The notes under the pieces were generated by a model. It saw nothing but the letters and a program-made list of their open reading frames with translations. It was not told where the DNA came from and searched no databases. From NCBI GenBank assembly GCA_022710585.1, contig JAKLGV010000011.1, forward strand, positions 34,148 to 98,147: a stretch of 64,000 bases of DNA, read 5' to 3'. Shown here in pieces: positions 12,916-22,996 of this stretch (position 1 is its first letter; each line of letters begins with the position of its first letter). The stretch comes from Deltaproteobacteria bacterium. Its GTDB lineage: Bacteria; Desulfobacterota; Syntrophia; Syntrophales; Smithellaceae. Both the position numbers and the translations under genes were made by a program.

Positions 12916-13740
12916 ATGGGAATTATTAAATATAAGCCGACATCTCCCGGAAGAAGATTTCAGAGCGTTTCCGATTTTGCTGAAATCACTTCTACCGAAC
13001 CGGTGAAGGCGCTGTTAAAACCGTTAAGGAAAAAAGGAGGCCGTAACTGCTACGGTCGAGTGACAGCCCGTCATATCGGCGGCGGACATAAGCAGAAATA
13101 CAGAATAATCGATTTCTGCCGAAACAAACCGGACATTCCGGCCAAAGTCGCCACGATCGAATACGATCCGAACCGCACGGCGAGAATCGCTCTGCTCAAT
13201 TATCGCGACGGCGAAAAAAGATATATTGTCGCTCCGGCGCAGGTCAATGTCGGCGATATTTTATACAGCGGAGAAAAGGCGGACATCAAACCCGGCAATG
13301 CGGTACCACTGAAATACATACCGTTGGGATCCTTGATTCATAACGTGGAATTAAAGGTTGGCCGTGGCGGACAGCTGGTCCGGTCGGCCGGCGCCTATGG
13401 TCAGTTGATGGCCAAAGAAGGAAATTACGCTCAGGTCCGACTTCCGTCGGGTGAAGTGCGCAAGGTCTTCATCGAGTGTATGGCAACTATCGGACCGGTG
13501 GGAAACAACGACCACGAGAATATCAGCATCGGCAAGGCGGGGCGAAAACGCTGGTTGGGCAAAAAACCGCATGTCCGCGGCGTGGTTATGAATCCGGTGG
13601 ATCATCCGATGGGAGGTGGCGAAGGCAAATCGTCCGGTGGCCGGCATCCGTGTACACCATGGGGAATTCCGACAAAGGGTCATAAAACGAGAAAAAATAA
13701 GAGAACCGATAAATATATTGTTAAGAGAAGAGGTAAATAA
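12916..13740 (+). CDS. rplB: 50S ribosomal protein L2
   Basis: L2 is one of the most conserved 50S proteins. It supports subunit association and the peptidyl transferase centre. The 274-residue product includes the C-terminal signature [20 protein letters not shown], with the conserved His of that loop. ATG 12916 gives [14 protein letters not shown], the family N-terminus. rpsS begins 2 nt after the stop. Confidence 0.98.
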   Translation: MGIIKYKPTSPGRRFQSVSDFAEITSTEPVKALLKPLRKKGGRNCYGRVTARHIGGGHKQKYRIIDFCRNKPDIPAKVATIEYDPNRTARIALLNYRDGEKRYIVAPAQVNVGDILYSGEKADIKPGNAVPLKYIPLGSLIHNVELKVGRGGQLVRSAGAYGQLMAKEGNYAQVRLPSGEVRKVFIECMATIGPVGNNDHENISIGKAGRKRWLGKKPHVRGVVMNPVDHPMGGGEGKSSGGRHPCTPWGIPTKGHKTRKNKRTDKYIVKRRGK

Positions 13741-13742
13741 GC

Positions 13743-14021
13743 GTGGCACGTTCGATCAAAAAAGGTCCGTATATTGAAGAGAGGTTGCTGGCTAAAATCA
13801 GAAAAATGGAAGCCGAAGGAACCAAAAATGTTGTCAAGACATGGTCACGGCGTTCCACTATTACACCGGAGCTGATTGGTTATACCTTTGCCGTGCATAA
13901 CGGAAAAAAATTCATTCCGGTTTATGTGACGGAAAATATGGTGGGACATAAGCTCGGCGAATTCGCGCCGACCCGGGTTTTCTTTTCACATTCAGGAGAT
14001 CGTAAGACTAAAGTGAGCTAG
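13743..14021 (+). CDS. rpsS: 30S ribosomal protein S19
   Basis: S19 is a 30S head protein that pairs with S13 near the A-site. The 92 residues read [16 protein letters not shown] and later [11 protein letters not shown], both typical. The start codon is GTG at 13743, with GAGGT upstream inside the end of rplB. It is separated from rplB by only 2 nt. Confidence 0.97.
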   Translation: MARSIKKGPYIEERLLAKIRKMEAEGTKNVVKTWSRRSTITPELIGYTFAVHNGKKFIPVYVTENMVGHKLGEFAPTRVFFSHSGDRKTKVS

Positions 14022-14064
14022 CCGTATGCAAGGATATGGCAGGTAAGGTTTGGAGTTAATCAAT

Positions 14065-14397
14065 ATGGAAGCAAAAGCAGTTGCAAAATATATTCGGATG
14101 TCGCCGCAGAAAGTAAGACTGGTGGCCGACCTGATCAGAGGGAAAAGGGTGCAGGAAGCGAAGAATGTTCTTCTCTTCACCAGAAAATACGCCGCGGGTA
14201 TTGTCGCCAACGTGCTGAAATCAGCGGTTGCCAATGCCGCCCAGAATCCCAATATTGACGAAAACATTCTTTATGTAAAAGAAATTTTTGTGGACCAGGG
14301 CCCTGCTTTAAAGCGCTGGCGTGCCAGGGCGCAGGGAAGAGCGGCGGGCATTAAAAAAAGAACTTCGCACATTACAGTTATTTTGGACGAAATTTAA
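14065..14397 (+). CDS. rplV: 50S ribosomal protein L22
   Basis: L22 lines the exit tunnel and contacts all six 23S rRNA domains. ATG 14065 is chosen over an upstream TTG at 14050 because TGGAGTT lies 8 nt before it and the resulting 110 residues match the family. The tunnel hairpin region reads [20 protein letters not shown]. Changes there confer macrolide resistance in other species, but none is apparent here. Confidence 0.96.
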   Translation: MEAKAVAKYIRMSPQKVRLVADLIRGKRVQEAKNVLLFTRKYAAGIVANVLKSAVANAAQNPNIDENILYVKEIFVDQGPALKRWRARAQGRAAGIKKRTSHITVILDEI

Positions 14398-14408
14398 GGA
14401 GGTGCGGT

Positions 14409-15056
14409 TTGGGTCAGAAGGTTAACCCGGTAGGATTACGGTTGGGCTACATTAAAAAGTGGCAGTCAGTATGGTACACCGATAAAAAATACAGTGAAGT
14501 GCTGCACGAGGATTTGCAGATCAGGAAGTATCTGAAGAAAAAACTGTATCATGCAGGAATCGCCAAAATTGAGATAGAGAGAGCGGCCAACAAAGCCAAG
14601 GTCAATATTTATTCGGCCCGCCCCGGCGTCATCATCGGAAAAAAAGGGTCAGAAATTGAAAAACTCAAATCCGAGATCGAAAAATTTTCAAAATCGGAAA
14701 TCATTATTAACATCCTGGAAGTGCGCAAGCCGGAAGTGGATGCCCAACTGGTTGCCGAAAATGTGGCGAGTCAGCTGGAAAAAAGAGTGGCGTTTCGCCG
14801 GGCCATGAAAAAATGCGTGGGTTACGCTCTGAAATTTGGCGCCAAGGGAATTAAAATCGCCTGCTCGGGAAGACTGGGAGGCGCGGAAATGTCCAGAGCG
14901 GAATGGTATCGTGAAGGTCGTGTACCACTGCACACACTCCGGGCGGATATCGATTACGGTTTCACGGAGGCCAATACCGCTTACGGATTAATCGGGGTTA
15001 AAGTTTTCATTTTCCACGGAGAAGTCTTGCCGACCAAAAATGAAAAAGCAAAATAA
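14409..15056 (+). CDS. rpsC: 30S ribosomal protein S3
   Basis: S3 helps form the mRNA entry channel. The 215-residue protein has the type-2 KH motif ([13 protein letters not shown]) and the C-terminal signature [20 protein letters not shown]. The start is TTG at 14409, directly behind a very strong GGAGGT. That fits compensation for a weak start codon. Confidence 0.97.
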   Translation: MGQKVNPVGLRLGYIKKWQSVWYTDKKYSEVLHEDLQIRKYLKKKLYHAGIAKIEIERAANKAKVNIYSARPGVIIGKKGSEIEKLKSEIEKFSKSEIIINILEVRKPEVDAQLVAENVASQLEKRVAFRRAMKKCVGYALKFGAKGIKIACSGRLGGAEMSRAEWYREGRVPLHTLRADIDYGFTEANTAYGLIGVKVFIFHGEVLPTKNEKAK

Positions 15057-15127
15057 ATTCTGCCTGCAGATCTGACGATTGATATGGCAGCGGTTTACAG
15101 GGATAGGAACAACGGGAGTTTTGTTTT

Positions 15128-15550
15128 ATGTTAATGCCGAAAAGGGTAAAATTCAGAAAGTTACAGAAAGGCCGGATGGGCGGTAAAGCCACCAGAGGCG
15201 GCTCCATCGCCTTTGGTGAATATGGATTGCAGGCGGCGGAATGCGGCTGGATTACATCCAGGCAGATTGAAGCGGCCCGTGTCGCCATGACTCGTCACGT
15301 CAAGCGCGGAGGAAGAATCTGGATTCGGATCTTCCCCCATAAATCCGTGACGAAAAAGCCGGCTGAAACCCGTATGGGTAAAGGGAAAGGCGCTCCGGAA
15401 GGATGGGTGGCAGTCGTCAAACCCGGCGCTGTACTGTATGAGATGGAAGGCGTTTCCAAAGAGGTGGCCAAAGAGGCATTTCGTTTGGCCGCGCATAAAT
15501 TATCCATCGCCACTAAATTTTTATCGAGGGATATTGCTGATGAAAATTAA
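15128..15550 (+). CDS. rplP: 50S ribosomal protein L16
   Basis: L16 shapes the A-site tRNA elbow contact on the 50S. It has 140 residues starting [11 protein letters not shown], with the [19 protein letters not shown] motif. In E. coli the equivalent region carries the Arg hydroxylated by YcfD. The last 11 nt overlap rpmC, so the pair is probably translationally coupled. The 71-nt gap to rpsC shows no terminator. Confidence 0.97.
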   Translation: MLMPKRVKFRKLQKGRMGGKATRGGSIAFGEYGLQAAECGWITSRQIEAARVAMTRHVKRGGRIWIRIFPHKSVTKKPAETRMGKGKGAPEGWVAVVKPGAVLYEMEGVSKEVAKEAFRLAAHKLSIATKFLSRDIADEN

Positions 15551-15734
15551 AGAAATCAGAGCTCTCGACATCAACGGGCTCAAACAGAAAATAGAAGACT
15601 TGAGCGAAGAGCTCTTCCGCCTGAAGATCAGGCATGCATCCGGACAACTGGAATCAACAGTCATGCTGGGTAAAATACGCAAGGATATTGCCCGTGTCAA
15701 CACTGTGTTGAAAGAAAAGGAGGCAGCGAGTTAA
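15540..15734 (+). CDS. rpmC: 50S ribosomal protein L29
   Basis: L29 is a small helical hairpin protein next to L23 at the tunnel exit. ATG 15540 inside the end of rplP gives 64 residues with the family pattern [10 protein letters not shown] and [14 protein letters not shown]. Reading further upstream in this frame would only translate rplP out of frame. rpsQ starts 1 nt after the stop. Confidence 0.95.
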   Translation: MKIKEIRALDINGLKQKIEDLSEELFRLKIRHASGQLESTVMLGKIRKDIARVNTVLKEKEAAS

Positions 15735-15735
15735 C

Positions 15736-15993
15736 GTGGATCAAAGAGGATTTAATCGCACCATTAAAGGCGTGGTAGTCAGCAATAAAATGGATAAAAC
15801 AATCGTGGTCAGAGCAGAGCGTCTGGTCAAACATCCTGTTTTTCACAAATATGTGCGCAAGCACGTCAAATATAAGGCTCATGACGAACGGAATCAGAGC
15901 AAGGTTGGAGACACTGTTTTAATTATCGAATCGCGTCCGTTAAGCAGGGAAAAACGCTGGCGAATGCTGGAAATTTTGGAGAAGGCAAAATAG
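15736..15993 (+). CDS. rpsQ: 30S ribosomal protein S17
   Basis: S17 is a primary 16S rRNA binding protein with an OB fold. The 85 residues contain [14 protein letters not shown] and [19 protein letters not shown], both diagnostic. The start is GTG at 15736. AAGGAGG lies inside the end of rpmC at a suitable distance. Confidence 0.96.
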   Translation: MDQRGFNRTIKGVVVSNKMDKTIVVRAERLVKHPVFHKYVRKHVKYKAHDERNQSKVGDTVLIIESRPLSREKRWRMLEILEKAK

Positions 15994-16038
15994 ATTAACT
16001 GGTGGAGTTGATCCAGTCAGTTTGGTGAGGATTTTTTT

Positions 16039-16407
16039 ATGATTCAGATGCAGACCATACTCAATGTTGCGGATAATTCAGGCGCCAAGAAAGTCGCATG
16101 TATTAAGGTGCTGGGTGGCTCCAAACGTCGATACGCAAGTTTGGGTGACGTTATAGTTGTTTCCGTCAAGGAAGCGATTCCGAATTCCAAAGTTAAAAAA
16201 GGCGATGTGCTCAAAGCCGTTATCGTGCGTACCGTGAAGGAAGTTCGAAGACCGGATGGATCTTATCTGAAGTTTGATGATAATTCGGCGGTTTTGATTT
16301 CCAATCAGATGGAACCCATAGGGACACGAATTTTTGGACCTGTCGCCCGTGAGCTGAGAGCGAGACAGTTCATGAAAATTATATCTCTGGCTCCTGAAGT
16401 TTTGTAA
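16039..16407 (+). CDS. rplN: 50S ribosomal protein L14
   Basis: L14 forms inter-subunit bridges and is the docking site of the silencing factor RsfS. It has 122 residues starting [18 protein letters not shown] and ending ISLAPEVL, exactly the family pattern. The ribosome site GAGGA lies upstream of ATG 16039. Confidence 0.97.
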   Translation: MIQMQTILNVADNSGAKKVACIKVLGGSKRRYASLGDVIVVSVKEAIPNSKVKKGDVLKAVIVRTVKEVRRPDGSYLKFDDNSAVLISNQMEPIGTRIFGPVARELRARQFMKIISLAPEVL

Positions 16408-16429
16408 AAACGTTTCGCAGAGGGGAAAA

Positions 16430-16744
16430 ATGAGTTTAAGTAAAATTAAAAAAGGGGATGTGGTTAAGGTACTTGCCGGAAAAGACAGAGGCAAAACCGG
16501 CAAGGTGTTAACGGTAATTCCCGAAAAAGGCAGGATCACGGTCGAGAAGGTCAATATCATCAAGAAGCATAAAAGACCGGACCAGAAATCCAAGGGTGGT
16601 ATCGTTGAAAAAGAAGGATCAATCAACATCTCCAATGTTGGTCTGTTCTGTAATAAGTGCAAAAAAGCCGTCCGGGCCCAGAACAAAACGCTGGAAGACG
16701 GCAAAAAGTTGCGCATCTGCTGCAAATGTAAAGAAGTTATTTAA
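16430..16744 (+). CDS. rplX: 50S ribosomal protein L24
   Basis: L24 initiates 50S assembly. The KOW motif is at residues 6-33 ([20 protein letters not shown]). The C-terminal part has Cys74, Cys77, Cys97 and Cys100, arranged as two CxxC knuckles that could bind a metal. Total length is 104 residues, the normal size. The gene lies between rplN and rplE as usual. Confidence 0.96.
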   Translation: MSLSKIKKGDVVKVLAGKDRGKTGKVLTVIPEKGRITVEKVNIIKKHKRPDQKSKGGIVEKEGSINISNVGLFCNKCKKAVRAQNKTLEDGKKLRICCKCKEVI

Positions 16745-16759
16745 TGTGGGTTATATAAC

Positions 16760-17299
16760 ATGGCAAGATTAAAAGATTATTATCTAAAAACGGTTGTTCC
16801 GGCTCTGGTGAAGGAATTCGATTATAAGAATCCGATGCAGGTGCCCAAAATGGAAAAGATTGTCATCAATATGGGTTTGGGCGAAGCCATTCAGAACGTG
16901 AAGATTATTGATGGAGCGGTGCAGGAACTGGCGGCTATTACCGGTCAAAAGCCGGTTGTCAACAAGGCCAAAAAGTCCATCGCGACGTTCAAGCTCAGAC
17001 AGGGGATGCCCATCGGCTGTTCGGTCACGCTGAGAAAACAGATTATGTACGAGTTTTTCGACCGTCTGGTGAATGCGGCTCTGCCCAAGGTGAGAGACTT
17101 TCGCGGCGTTTCCGCCAACGCGTTTGATGGCCGTGGGAATTTCTCAATCGGTTTGCAGGAACAGATCATTTTCCCGGAAATAGAGTATGACAAGGTGGAA
17201 AAAATCAAGGGAATGAACATTACCATCGTGACGAGCGCCAAGACGGATCAGGAAGCCAGATTTTTATTGAAAATGATGGGTGTTCCTTTTAAACAATAA
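16760..17299 (+). CDS. rplE: 50S ribosomal protein L5
   Basis: L5 binds 5S rRNA and contacts P-site tRNA. It has 179 residues with the conserved [27 protein letters not shown] and [21 protein letters not shown] segments. ATG 16760 is 15 nt after rplX. Confidence 0.97.
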   Translation: MARLKDYYLKTVVPALVKEFDYKNPMQVPKMEKIVINMGLGEAIQNVKIIDGAVQELAAITGQKPVVNKAKKSIATFKLRQGMPIGCSVTLRKQIMYEFFDRLVNAALPKVRDFRGVSANAFDGRGNFSIGLQEQIIFPEIEYDKVEKIKGMNITIVTSAKTDQEARFLLKMMGVPFKQ

Positions 17300-17323
17300 A
17301 TTAAAAGCCTCGGAGGATATGGC

Positions 17324-17509
17324 GTGGCAAAAAAGTCGTTAATCGCGAAAGCGAAAAGAGAGAAGAAGTTTTCGGTCAGAGAATATAACCGCTGCCCCCT
17401 TTGCGGAAGGCCGCGGGCGTATTACCGGAAATTTGATATGTGCAGAATCTGTTTGCGTAAACTTTCCCTGCATGGAGAACTTCCCGGGGTAATTAAATCC
17501 AGTTGGTAA
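17324..17509 (+). CDS. rpsN: 30S ribosomal protein S14, zinc-binding short form
   Basis: S14 is a late-assembling 30S head protein. This is the short zinc-binding form (61 residues) with Cys24, Cys27, Cys40 and Cys43, rather than the 100-residue zinc-free form. The start is GTG at 17324 behind CGGAGG. An ATG at 17319 is out of frame. Bacteria with this form often carry a second zinc-independent copy used under zinc limitation, but none is visible here. Confidence 0.97.
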   Translation: MAKKSLIAKAKREKKFSVREYNRCPLCGRPRAYYRKFDMCRICLRKLSLHGELPGVIKSSW

Positions 17510-17531
17510 TTTTAGTTTAAGGAGAAAAAGA

Positions 17532-17933
17532 ATGGGGATGACGGATCCTATTGCCGATATGTTAACCAGAATCAGAAACGCAAACAAGGCGCGTTTTAAA
17601 ACGGTCCATGTCGGGATGTCCCAGATGAATGTGAATATCGCCAAGGTGCTGAAAAAGACCGGATATATTAATAATTACGATAAGGTCAAGGATGAGAAAG
17701 GCAAAGAAGCACTGGAAATAATTCTTAAATACCCTGATACCAAACGCACCGTCATTACGGGCATTAAGCGGGTCAGTAAGCCGGGGCGCAGAGTTTATGT
17801 TCATTCCGACAGCGTTCCGAAAGTGCTCAACGGTCTGGGCATTTCGATTCTTTCGACTTCCAGAGGGATTATTACCGATACGGAAGCCAGAGAAATGAAT
17901 GTCGGCGGCGAGATTATTTGCAACGTCTGGTAA
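17532..17933 (+). CDS. rpsH: 30S ribosomal protein S8
   Basis: S8 is a central 16S rRNA binder. In E. coli it is also the translational repressor of the spc operon. The protein has 133 residues, with DPIADMLTRIRNA near the N-terminus and the C-terminal GGEIICNVW. ATG 17532 has GGAG 8 nt upstream. Confidence 0.97.
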   Translation: MGMTDPIADMLTRIRNANKARFKTVHVGMSQMNVNIAKVLKKTGYINNYDKVKDEKGKEALEIILKYPDTKRTVITGIKRVSKPGRRVYVHSDSVPKVLNGLGISILSTSRGIITDTEAREMNVGGEIICNVW

Positions 17934-17967
17934 TTTGAAAAAAGATATTAAGCAGGAGCTTTAGTTC

Positions 17968-18507
17968 ATGTCGAGAATAGGAAAAAAACCGGTAAGTTTT
18001 CCGAAGAGTGTCAAAATCACCCAGAGCGCGAATGAGGTGAAAGTCGAAGGTCCCAAAGGAACCCTTTCTTCAAAAGTTCCGGAGGGAATAACGGTAACAA
18101 TCGGCGACGGCAGTCTTTCGGTGGAAAGAAAATCGAATGAGATCGCCATGCGTTCCTTTCATGGTTTAACCAGAACGCTGGTGGAAAATATGGTCAAGGG
18201 CGTCACCGACGGTTTTGAAAAAAAACTGGAAATCTCCGGCGTCGGTTATCGCGCGGAACTGGCTGATAAAAGTTTAAAACTCATCCTGGGTTTTTCCAGT
18301 CCGGTTCAGTACGAGATTCCCAAGGGCATCGAGATTAAGATTGATAAACAGGTCAATCTGGTCGTTTCCGGCATGGATAAAGAGCTGGTCGGTCGGGTGG
18401 CTTCGGAAATAAGGGCATTGAGAAAACCGGAGCCCTACAAGGGCAAGGGCATCAAATATGCGGGTGAATACATTAAACGCAAAGCCGGCAAGTCGGCCAG
18501 CGCATAA
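17968..18507 (+). CDS. rplF: 50S ribosomal protein L6
   Basis: L6 lies at the base of the L7/L12 stalk near the sarcin-ricin loop. It has 179 residues beginning MSRIGKKPV, two repeated L6 domains, and the C-terminal signature PEPYKGKGIKYAGEYIKRKAGK. rplR follows after 32 nt. Confidence 0.97.
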   Translation: MSRIGKKPVSFPKSVKITQSANEVKVEGPKGTLSSKVPEGITVTIGDGSLSVERKSNEIAMRSFHGLTRTLVENMVKGVTDGFEKKLEISGVGYRAELADKSLKLILGFSSPVQYEIPKGIEIKIDKQVNLVVSGMDKELVGRVASEIRALRKPEPYKGKGIKYAGEYIKRKAGKSASA

Positions 18508-18539
18508 GAAAGTAAATTGGTCGTAAAGAGGATAGAACA

Positions 18540-18905
18540 TTGGCTTCCAAAAAGACATTAAAAATAAGAGCAAAGAGAGAAAAAAGAACCAGGGCAAAAC
18601 TGCATGGCACCCAGGAGAGACCGCGTCTTTCCGTGTTCCGGAGCGACAGGCATATTTATGTTCAGGCCATTAATGATGTAGCGGCAAACACTCTGGCTAC
18701 CGCGTCAACGTTATGCAAAGAGCTGGAGAATAAGATAAAAGACAAAAAGAAAGTGGATGTGGCCAGAGAAGTCGGTAAATTAATCGCCGAGCGGCTGAAA
18801 GCCAAGGGGATTGAAAAAGTTGTTTTTGATAGAGGACAATTTCTCTATCACGGTCGTGTGAAAGCGTTGGCGGAAGCCGCTAGGGAAAATGGTCTTCAAT
18901 TTTAA
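18540..18905 (+). CDS. rplR: 50S ribosomal protein L18
   Basis: L18 binds 5S rRNA together with L5. It has 121 residues with [16 protein letters not shown] and the C-terminal [20 protein letters not shown], both diagnostic. The start is TTG at 18540, with an AGAGGA ribosome site. Confidence 0.96.
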   Translation: MASKKTLKIRAKREKRTRAKLHGTQERPRLSVFRSDRHIYVQAINDVAANTLATASTLCKELENKIKDKKKVDVAREVGKLIAERLKAKGIEKVVFDRGQFLYHGRVKALAEAARENGLQF

Positions 18906-18936
18906 TTTTATTAATCAAAGATAAAGGAAAGAACCT

Positions 18937-19422
18937 TTGGACAAGAAAGAAAGAGAAATGAAAGATATGGAACTCCTTGACCGTGTGGTTGCCATTAACC
19001 GAACGGCAAAGGTGGTCAAGGGCGGCAGGCGTTTCCGCTTCAGCGCCATTGTGGTTGTCGGCGATGGCAAGGGAATGATCGGAACAGGATTGGGGAAGGC
19101 TCACGAAGTGCCCGAGGCGATCCGCAAGGGGATGGATATGGCCAAGAAGAACATGGTGAAAGTGGCTGTGGTGGAAAGAACGATTCCCTACGAGGTGGTT
19201 GGACGCTATGGCGCGGGCAAGGTTCTGTTGAAGCCGGCGTCGGAAGGTACCGGTCTGATCGCGGGCGGTGCCGTGCGCGCGGTGCTGGAGGTGGCCGGTG
19301 TTCATAATATTCTGACCAAATGCCTGGGATCACATAATCCGCATAATCTCGTGAAGGCGACGATGGAAGGGCTTTGTCAGCTGAAGAATCCTGCGGAAAT
19401 CGCGGCGCAAAGAGGCAAATAA
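18937..19422 (+). CDS. rpsE: 30S ribosomal protein S5
   Basis: S5 helps form the mRNA entry tunnel and affects accuracy. It has 161 residues. The double-stranded-RNA-binding N-terminal domain contains [20 protein letters not shown], followed by the S5 C-terminal fold ([20 protein letters not shown]). The start is TTG at 18937 with AAGGAAAG upstream. Confidence 0.97.
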   Translation: MDKKEREMKDMELLDRVVAINRTAKVVKGGRRFRFSAIVVVGDGKGMIGTGLGKAHEVPEAIRKGMDMAKKNMVKVAVVERTIPYEVVGRYGAGKVLLKPASEGTGLIAGGAVRAVLEVAGVHNILTKCLGSHNPHNLVKATMEGLCQLKNPAEIAAQRGK

Positions 19423-19453
19423 TACGGCCCATTATTCGGTGAGGTAAGAGACA

Positions 19454-19642
19454 GTGGATAAAAAAATAAAAATAACAAAAATAAAGAGTATCATCGGTCG
19501 TCCCGAAAAGCAGAGAAAAATATTAAAGGGCATGGGACTGGCCAGAATCAATCAAACGGTCACTTTGGTTGATACACCGCAGATTCGCGGGATGATCAAT
19601 AAAGTCGGTCATTTAATTTCCGTGGAAGAGTCAAAGGAGTAA
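19454..19642 (+). CDS. rpmD: 50S ribosomal protein L30
   Basis: L30 is a small 50S protein. It has 62 residues with IKSIIGRPEKQRKILKGMGL and the C-terminal RGMINKVGHLISVEE, both typical. The start is GTG at 19454, with GAGGTAAGAG before it. rplO begins 3 nt after the stop. Confidence 0.95.
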   Translation: MDKKIKITKIKSIIGRPEKQRKILKGMGLARINQTVTLVDTPQIRGMINKVGHLISVEESKE

Positions 19643-19645
19643 ATT

Positions 19646-20092
19646 ATGGATTTGGGTTCGTTGAAAGCTCCGGCCGGTGCGACAAAGAAACGCAAACGCG
19701 TGGGGCGGGGGGATGCTTCCGGTCATGGAGGCACATCCGGCAAAGGCCACAAGGGGCAGAAGGCTCGTTCCGGCGGAAAAGTCAGAGTGGCTTTTGAAGG
19801 CGGACAGATGCCGATGGCGCGTCGTCTTCCCAAGCGGGGTTTCCGCAATCCTTTCCGCAAGCAGTATGTCGCGGTTAATATTCTGGATATCTGCAGGAAG
19901 TTCGGCAAGGGTGCCGTGATTGATGAAGCAGCGCTTTTGCAAAGCGGCATTGTGAGAAAAGAAGGCAGCAACATTAAGATCCTGGCCAAGGGCGACATTG
20001 ATTTCCCCGTAACGTTAAAAATAGCCAGAGTCAGTCCGGCCGCGAAAAATAAAATTACCGCCGCCGGCGGATCGGTAGAAGAGGTAATATAA
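19646..20092 (+). CDS. rplO: 50S ribosomal protein L15
   Basis: L15 is a late 50S assembly protein. It has 148 residues with a basic glycine-rich N-terminal arm (GRGDASGHGGTSGKGHKGQK) and the conserved FEGGQMPMARRLPKRGF segment. Its ribosome site AAAGGAG lies in the end of rpmD. secY starts 1 nt after the stop. Confidence 0.97.
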   Translation: MDLGSLKAPAGATKKRKRVGRGDASGHGGTSGKGHKGQKARSGGKVRVAFEGGQMPMARRLPKRGFRNPFRKQYVAVNILDICRKFGKGAVIDEAALLQSGIVRKEGSNIKILAKGDIDFPVTLKIARVSPAAKNKITAAGGSVEEVI

Positions 20093-20093
20093 T

Positions 20094-21401
20094 TTGTTAG
20101 AAGGTCTGGGTGGCGTATCTAAAATTCCGGAACTCCAGAGAAGGATTTTATTCACGATCCTTCTTTTAGGTGTTTACCGCATCGGCGTCTATATTCCCAC
20201 ACCGGGAATCGACAATGTCGCTTTGCTGGCTTACTTTGAACATGCCAAAGGATCCCTGTTTGGTCTGATGGATATGTTTGCCGGCGGCGCTTTCAGCAAT
20301 TTTTCCATTTTCGCGCTGGGCATTATGCCCTACATCAGTTCGTCGATTATTTTGCAGTTATTGACGATTGCGGTTCCTCACCTCGAGGCGCTTTCTAAAG
20401 AAGGGGAAAGCGGCCGACGCAAAATTACGCAATACACCCGCTACGGTACGGTTCTTCTAAGTATGATTCAGGGATTCGGTATTTCTATCGGTTTGCAGCA
20501 AATGGCCGGTCCCAACGGTGCGCCAATTGTTTTGAATCCGGGTATGGGCTTTGTGCTCATGACGATGATCACCTTGACTTCCGGTACGTGTTTCATCATG
20601 TGGCTGGGCGAATTCATCACAGAAAAGGGCATCGGCAACGGCATTTCGCTGATCATTTTTGCCGGTATTGTCTGCCGGATTCCGGCGGCCATGGGCAACA
20701 CCTACAGGCTGGCGACAGCCGGTGAACTGGGCGTCCTGGTGATTCTACTGATTGCGGTAATGATGATCGCAGTAGTGGCCGCGATTGTTTTCGTGGAGGG
20801 CGGACAGCGCCGCATCCCCGTGCAGTACGCAAAAAGAGTTGTCGGAAGAAAGATGTATGGCGGACAGACCACGCATCTCCCGCTGAAAATTAATACATCC
20901 GGCGTCATTCCGCCGATCTTCGCGTCTTCCGTGATTATGTTTCCGGCGACCATTGCCAATTTCGCGCCGCAGACGTGGATGAAAGATATTGCCGGGTATC
21001 TGGTTCCCGGTCGTCTGGCCTATGAATTGCTTTACGTGGCGTTTATCTTCTTCTTCTGTTTCTTTTATACGGCCGTGACCTTCAAACCGGATGATGTTGC
21101 CGAAAATATGAAAAAATACGGCGGTTATGTGCCGGGAATCAGACCCGGCAAAAAGACCGCCGAGTATATTGAGAGCGTACTGGAACGGCTGACCTTCAGC
21201 GGGGCGATTTACGTTTCCATCATTTGCGTCCTGCCCAGCGTCTTGATTTCGCAGTTGAATGTTCCTTTTTATTTTGGCGGCACCGCTCTGCTGATCGTTG
21301 TCGGTGTGGCAATGGATACGGCCAGTCAGATTGAATCACATCTGCTGACCAGGCAGTATGAAGGATTTATGAAGAAGGGACATCTCGCCCGCAGGAAGTA
21401 G
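20094..21401 (+). CDS. secY: Protein translocase subunit SecY
   Basis: SecY is the channel subunit of the SecYEG inner-membrane translocon. The 435 residues contain about ten membrane segments by eye. Family motifs include GIMPYISSSIILQLL, GESGRRKITQYTRYGT, the cytoplasmic loop with GGQRRIPVQYAKRVVGR, and GYVPGIRPGKKTAEYI. The start is TTG at 20094, one base after rplO, with GAGGTAAT upstream. The usual next gene, adk, is missing. map follows after 12 nt. Confidence 0.97.
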   Translation: MLEGLGGVSKIPELQRRILFTILLLGVYRIGVYIPTPGIDNVALLAYFEHAKGSLFGLMDMFAGGAFSNFSIFALGIMPYISSSIILQLLTIAVPHLEALSKEGESGRRKITQYTRYGTVLLSMIQGFGISIGLQQMAGPNGAPIVLNPGMGFVLMTMITLTSGTCFIMWLGEFITEKGIGNGISLIIFAGIVCRIPAAMGNTYRLATAGELGVLVILLIAVMMIAVVAAIVFVEGGQRRIPVQYAKRVVGRKMYGGQTTHLPLKINTSGVIPPIFASSVIMFPATIANFAPQTWMKDIAGYLVPGRLAYELLYVAFIFFFCFFYTAVTFKPDDVAENMKKYGGYVPGIRPGKKTAEYIESVLERLTFSGAIYVSIICVLPSVLISQLNVPFYFGGTALLIVVGVAMDTASQIESHLLTRQYEGFMKKGHLARRK

Positions 21402-21413
21402 CGGAAGATTATC

Positions 21414-22163
21414 ATGGTCATTCTGAAACTTCCGGAGGAAATCGAGAAAGCGAGAGCGAGCAATCGTATTGTCGCGGAGGTTTTAAGCCGACTCAGGGAT
21501 AAAGTAAAACCGGGTGTTAAGACGAAAGACCTGGATAAATTTGCAGAGGAGATTGCGGAAAAAAGAGGAGCCAGGCCCGCATTTAAAGGTTATCACGGCT
21601 ACCCGCATTCCCTGTGCATATCGATCAACGAAGTGGTTGTGCATGGAATGCCTTCCGACCGGGTGTTGCAGGAAGGAGATATCGTAGGACTTGATTTCGG
21701 AGTCTGCTATCAGGGGTTTTACGGTGATGCAACAATCACATTGCCGGTGGGCAGGGTAACGGACAAGGCCCTGAGGCTGATGCAGGTTACCGAGCAGAGT
21801 TTATATACCGGCATCGAGCAGGCGGTGAACGGCAATCGATTGGGAGACATCTCCGCCGCCGTGCAAAAAGTTGTTGAAGATGCGGGCTATTCAGTTGTCC
21901 GCGATTTTGTTGGCCACGGAATCGGCAAGAATCTGCACGAGGAACCTCAGGTTCCCAATTTCGGGCAGAGAGGCCGCGGGATTGAACTGAAGCGGGGCAT
22001 GATTCTCGCGATTGAACCGATGGTGAATGAAGGCCACTATAAGGTTCAGATTCAGCCGGATGGCTGGACGGTGGTGACAAAGGACGGAAGTTTATCGGCT
22101 CATTTTGAGCATTCGATTGCGATAACGGACAATGGTCCTGACATATTGAGTAAATTAAGTTAG
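21414..22163 (+). CDS. map: Methionine aminopeptidase, type I
   Basis: Cytosolic metalloenzyme that removes the initiator methionine from new proteins. The 249 residues match a type Ia enzyme without extension. Visible metal and substrate residues are His77 (VVVHGMPS), Asp94 and Asp105 (GLDFG and GDAT), the His of GHGIGKNLHEEP, the Glu of AIEPMVNEG, and the final Glu in SAHFEHSIAIT. It sits between secY and infA in the spc-alpha junction. Confidence 0.96.
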   Translation: MVILKLPEEIEKARASNRIVAEVLSRLRDKVKPGVKTKDLDKFAEEIAEKRGARPAFKGYHGYPHSLCISINEVVVHGMPSDRVLQEGDIVGLDFGVCYQGFYGDATITLPVGRVTDKALRLMQVTEQSLYTGIEQAVNGNRLGDISAAVQKVVEDAGYSVVRDFVGHGIGKNLHEEPQVPNFGQRGRGIELKRGMILAIEPMVNEGHYKVQIQPDGWTVVTKDGSLSAHFEHSIAITDNGPDILSKLS

Positions 22164-22214
22164 TAATGACCGATCGGAAACCGGTCAAATTCGTTGTGGT
22201 AATGATAGTAAAAT

Positions 22215-22433
22215 ATGGCCAAAGAGGAAGCGATAGAAGTTGAAGGAAGAGTGATAGAACCCCTGCCCAATGCTATGTTTCGGGTGGAACTGGAAAACGG
22301 ACACAAGGTTCTGGCACACATATCGGGTAAAATGCGTATGCATTTCATCAAGATCCTGCCGGGAGATAAAGTAACGGTTGAACTTTCACCTTATGACCTG
22401 ACCCGGGGCCGCATTACGTACAGGACAAAGTAA
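22215..22433 (+). CDS. infA: Translation initiation factor IF-1
   Basis: IF-1 occupies the ribosomal A-site during initiation. It is a 72-residue OB-fold protein with [20 protein letters not shown] and [18 protein letters not shown], ending RGRITYRTK as in most bacteria. It precedes rpmJ. No strong ribosome site is visible before ATG 22215. Confidence 0.96.
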   Translation: MAKEEAIEVEGRVIEPLPNAMFRVELENGHKVLAHISGKMRMHFIKILPGDKVTVELSPYDLTRGRITYRTK

Positions 22434-22463
22434 ATTTTTTACTGAAAATGAGGAGTTAAGATC

Positions 22464-22577
22464 GTGAAGGTTAGATCGTCGGTTAAAAAAATATGCGAGA
22501 AATGCAAGATCGTCAAACGCAGAGGCGTTTTGCGGGTAATTTGTGAAAATCCCAAGCATAAACAGCGTCAGGGATAG
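22464..22577 (+). CDS. rpmJ: 50S ribosomal protein L36, zinc-binding form
   Basis: The reading frame from GTG 22464 encodes 37 residues, [14 protein letters not shown] at the start and KHKQRQG at the end, which is L36. Cys11, Cys14, Cys27 and His32 form the zinc site. AGGAG lies upstream at 22451-22455. The gene is in its usual place between infA and rpsM and is easily missed because of its size. Confidence 0.96.
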   Translation: MKVRSSVKKICEKCKIVKRRGVLRVICENPKHKQRQG

Positions 22578-22602
22578 TTTTTAAATTCAGGAGACTTTAT
22601 AG

Positions 22603-22971
22603 ATGGCACGAATTTCAGGTGTTGATTTACCGAAAAATAAAAGAATGGAAGTTGCCTTGACTTATATTTACGGCATCGGCAAGACCAGGGCAAAGGAAAT
22701 CCTCAAAGAATCCGGCGTCAGTCCGGATACCAGAACGGATGATCTGGCCGACTCCGAGATATCGGCCATCAGAGGCATTATCGATAAAGAGGGTAAGGTG
22801 GAAGGCGATCTGCGCCGGGAAACATCCATGTCGATCAAACGCTTGATGGATATCGGAACGTACCGCGGATTGAGACACCGCAAGGGACTGCCCGTCAGAG
22901 GCCAGCGGACGCATACGAACGGCCGCACCAGAAAAGGTCCGCGGCGCGCTATCGCAGGAAAGAAAAAGTAA
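22603..22971 (+). CDS. rpsM: 30S ribosomal protein S13
   Basis: S13 contacts P-site tRNA and forms bridges to the 50S. It has 122 residues beginning [14 protein letters not shown], a helix-two-turns-helix core ([14 protein letters not shown]), and the basic tail [24 protein letters not shown] site precedes ATG 22603. Confidence 0.97.
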   Translation: MARISGVDLPKNKRMEVALTYIYGIGKTRAKEILKESGVSPDTRTDDLADSEISAIRGIIDKEGKVEGDLRRETSMSIKRLMDIGTYRGLRHRKGLPVRGQRTHTNGRTRKGPRRAIAGKKK

Positions 22972-22996
22972 ATATTAAATCCAAGCTGGAGGCATC

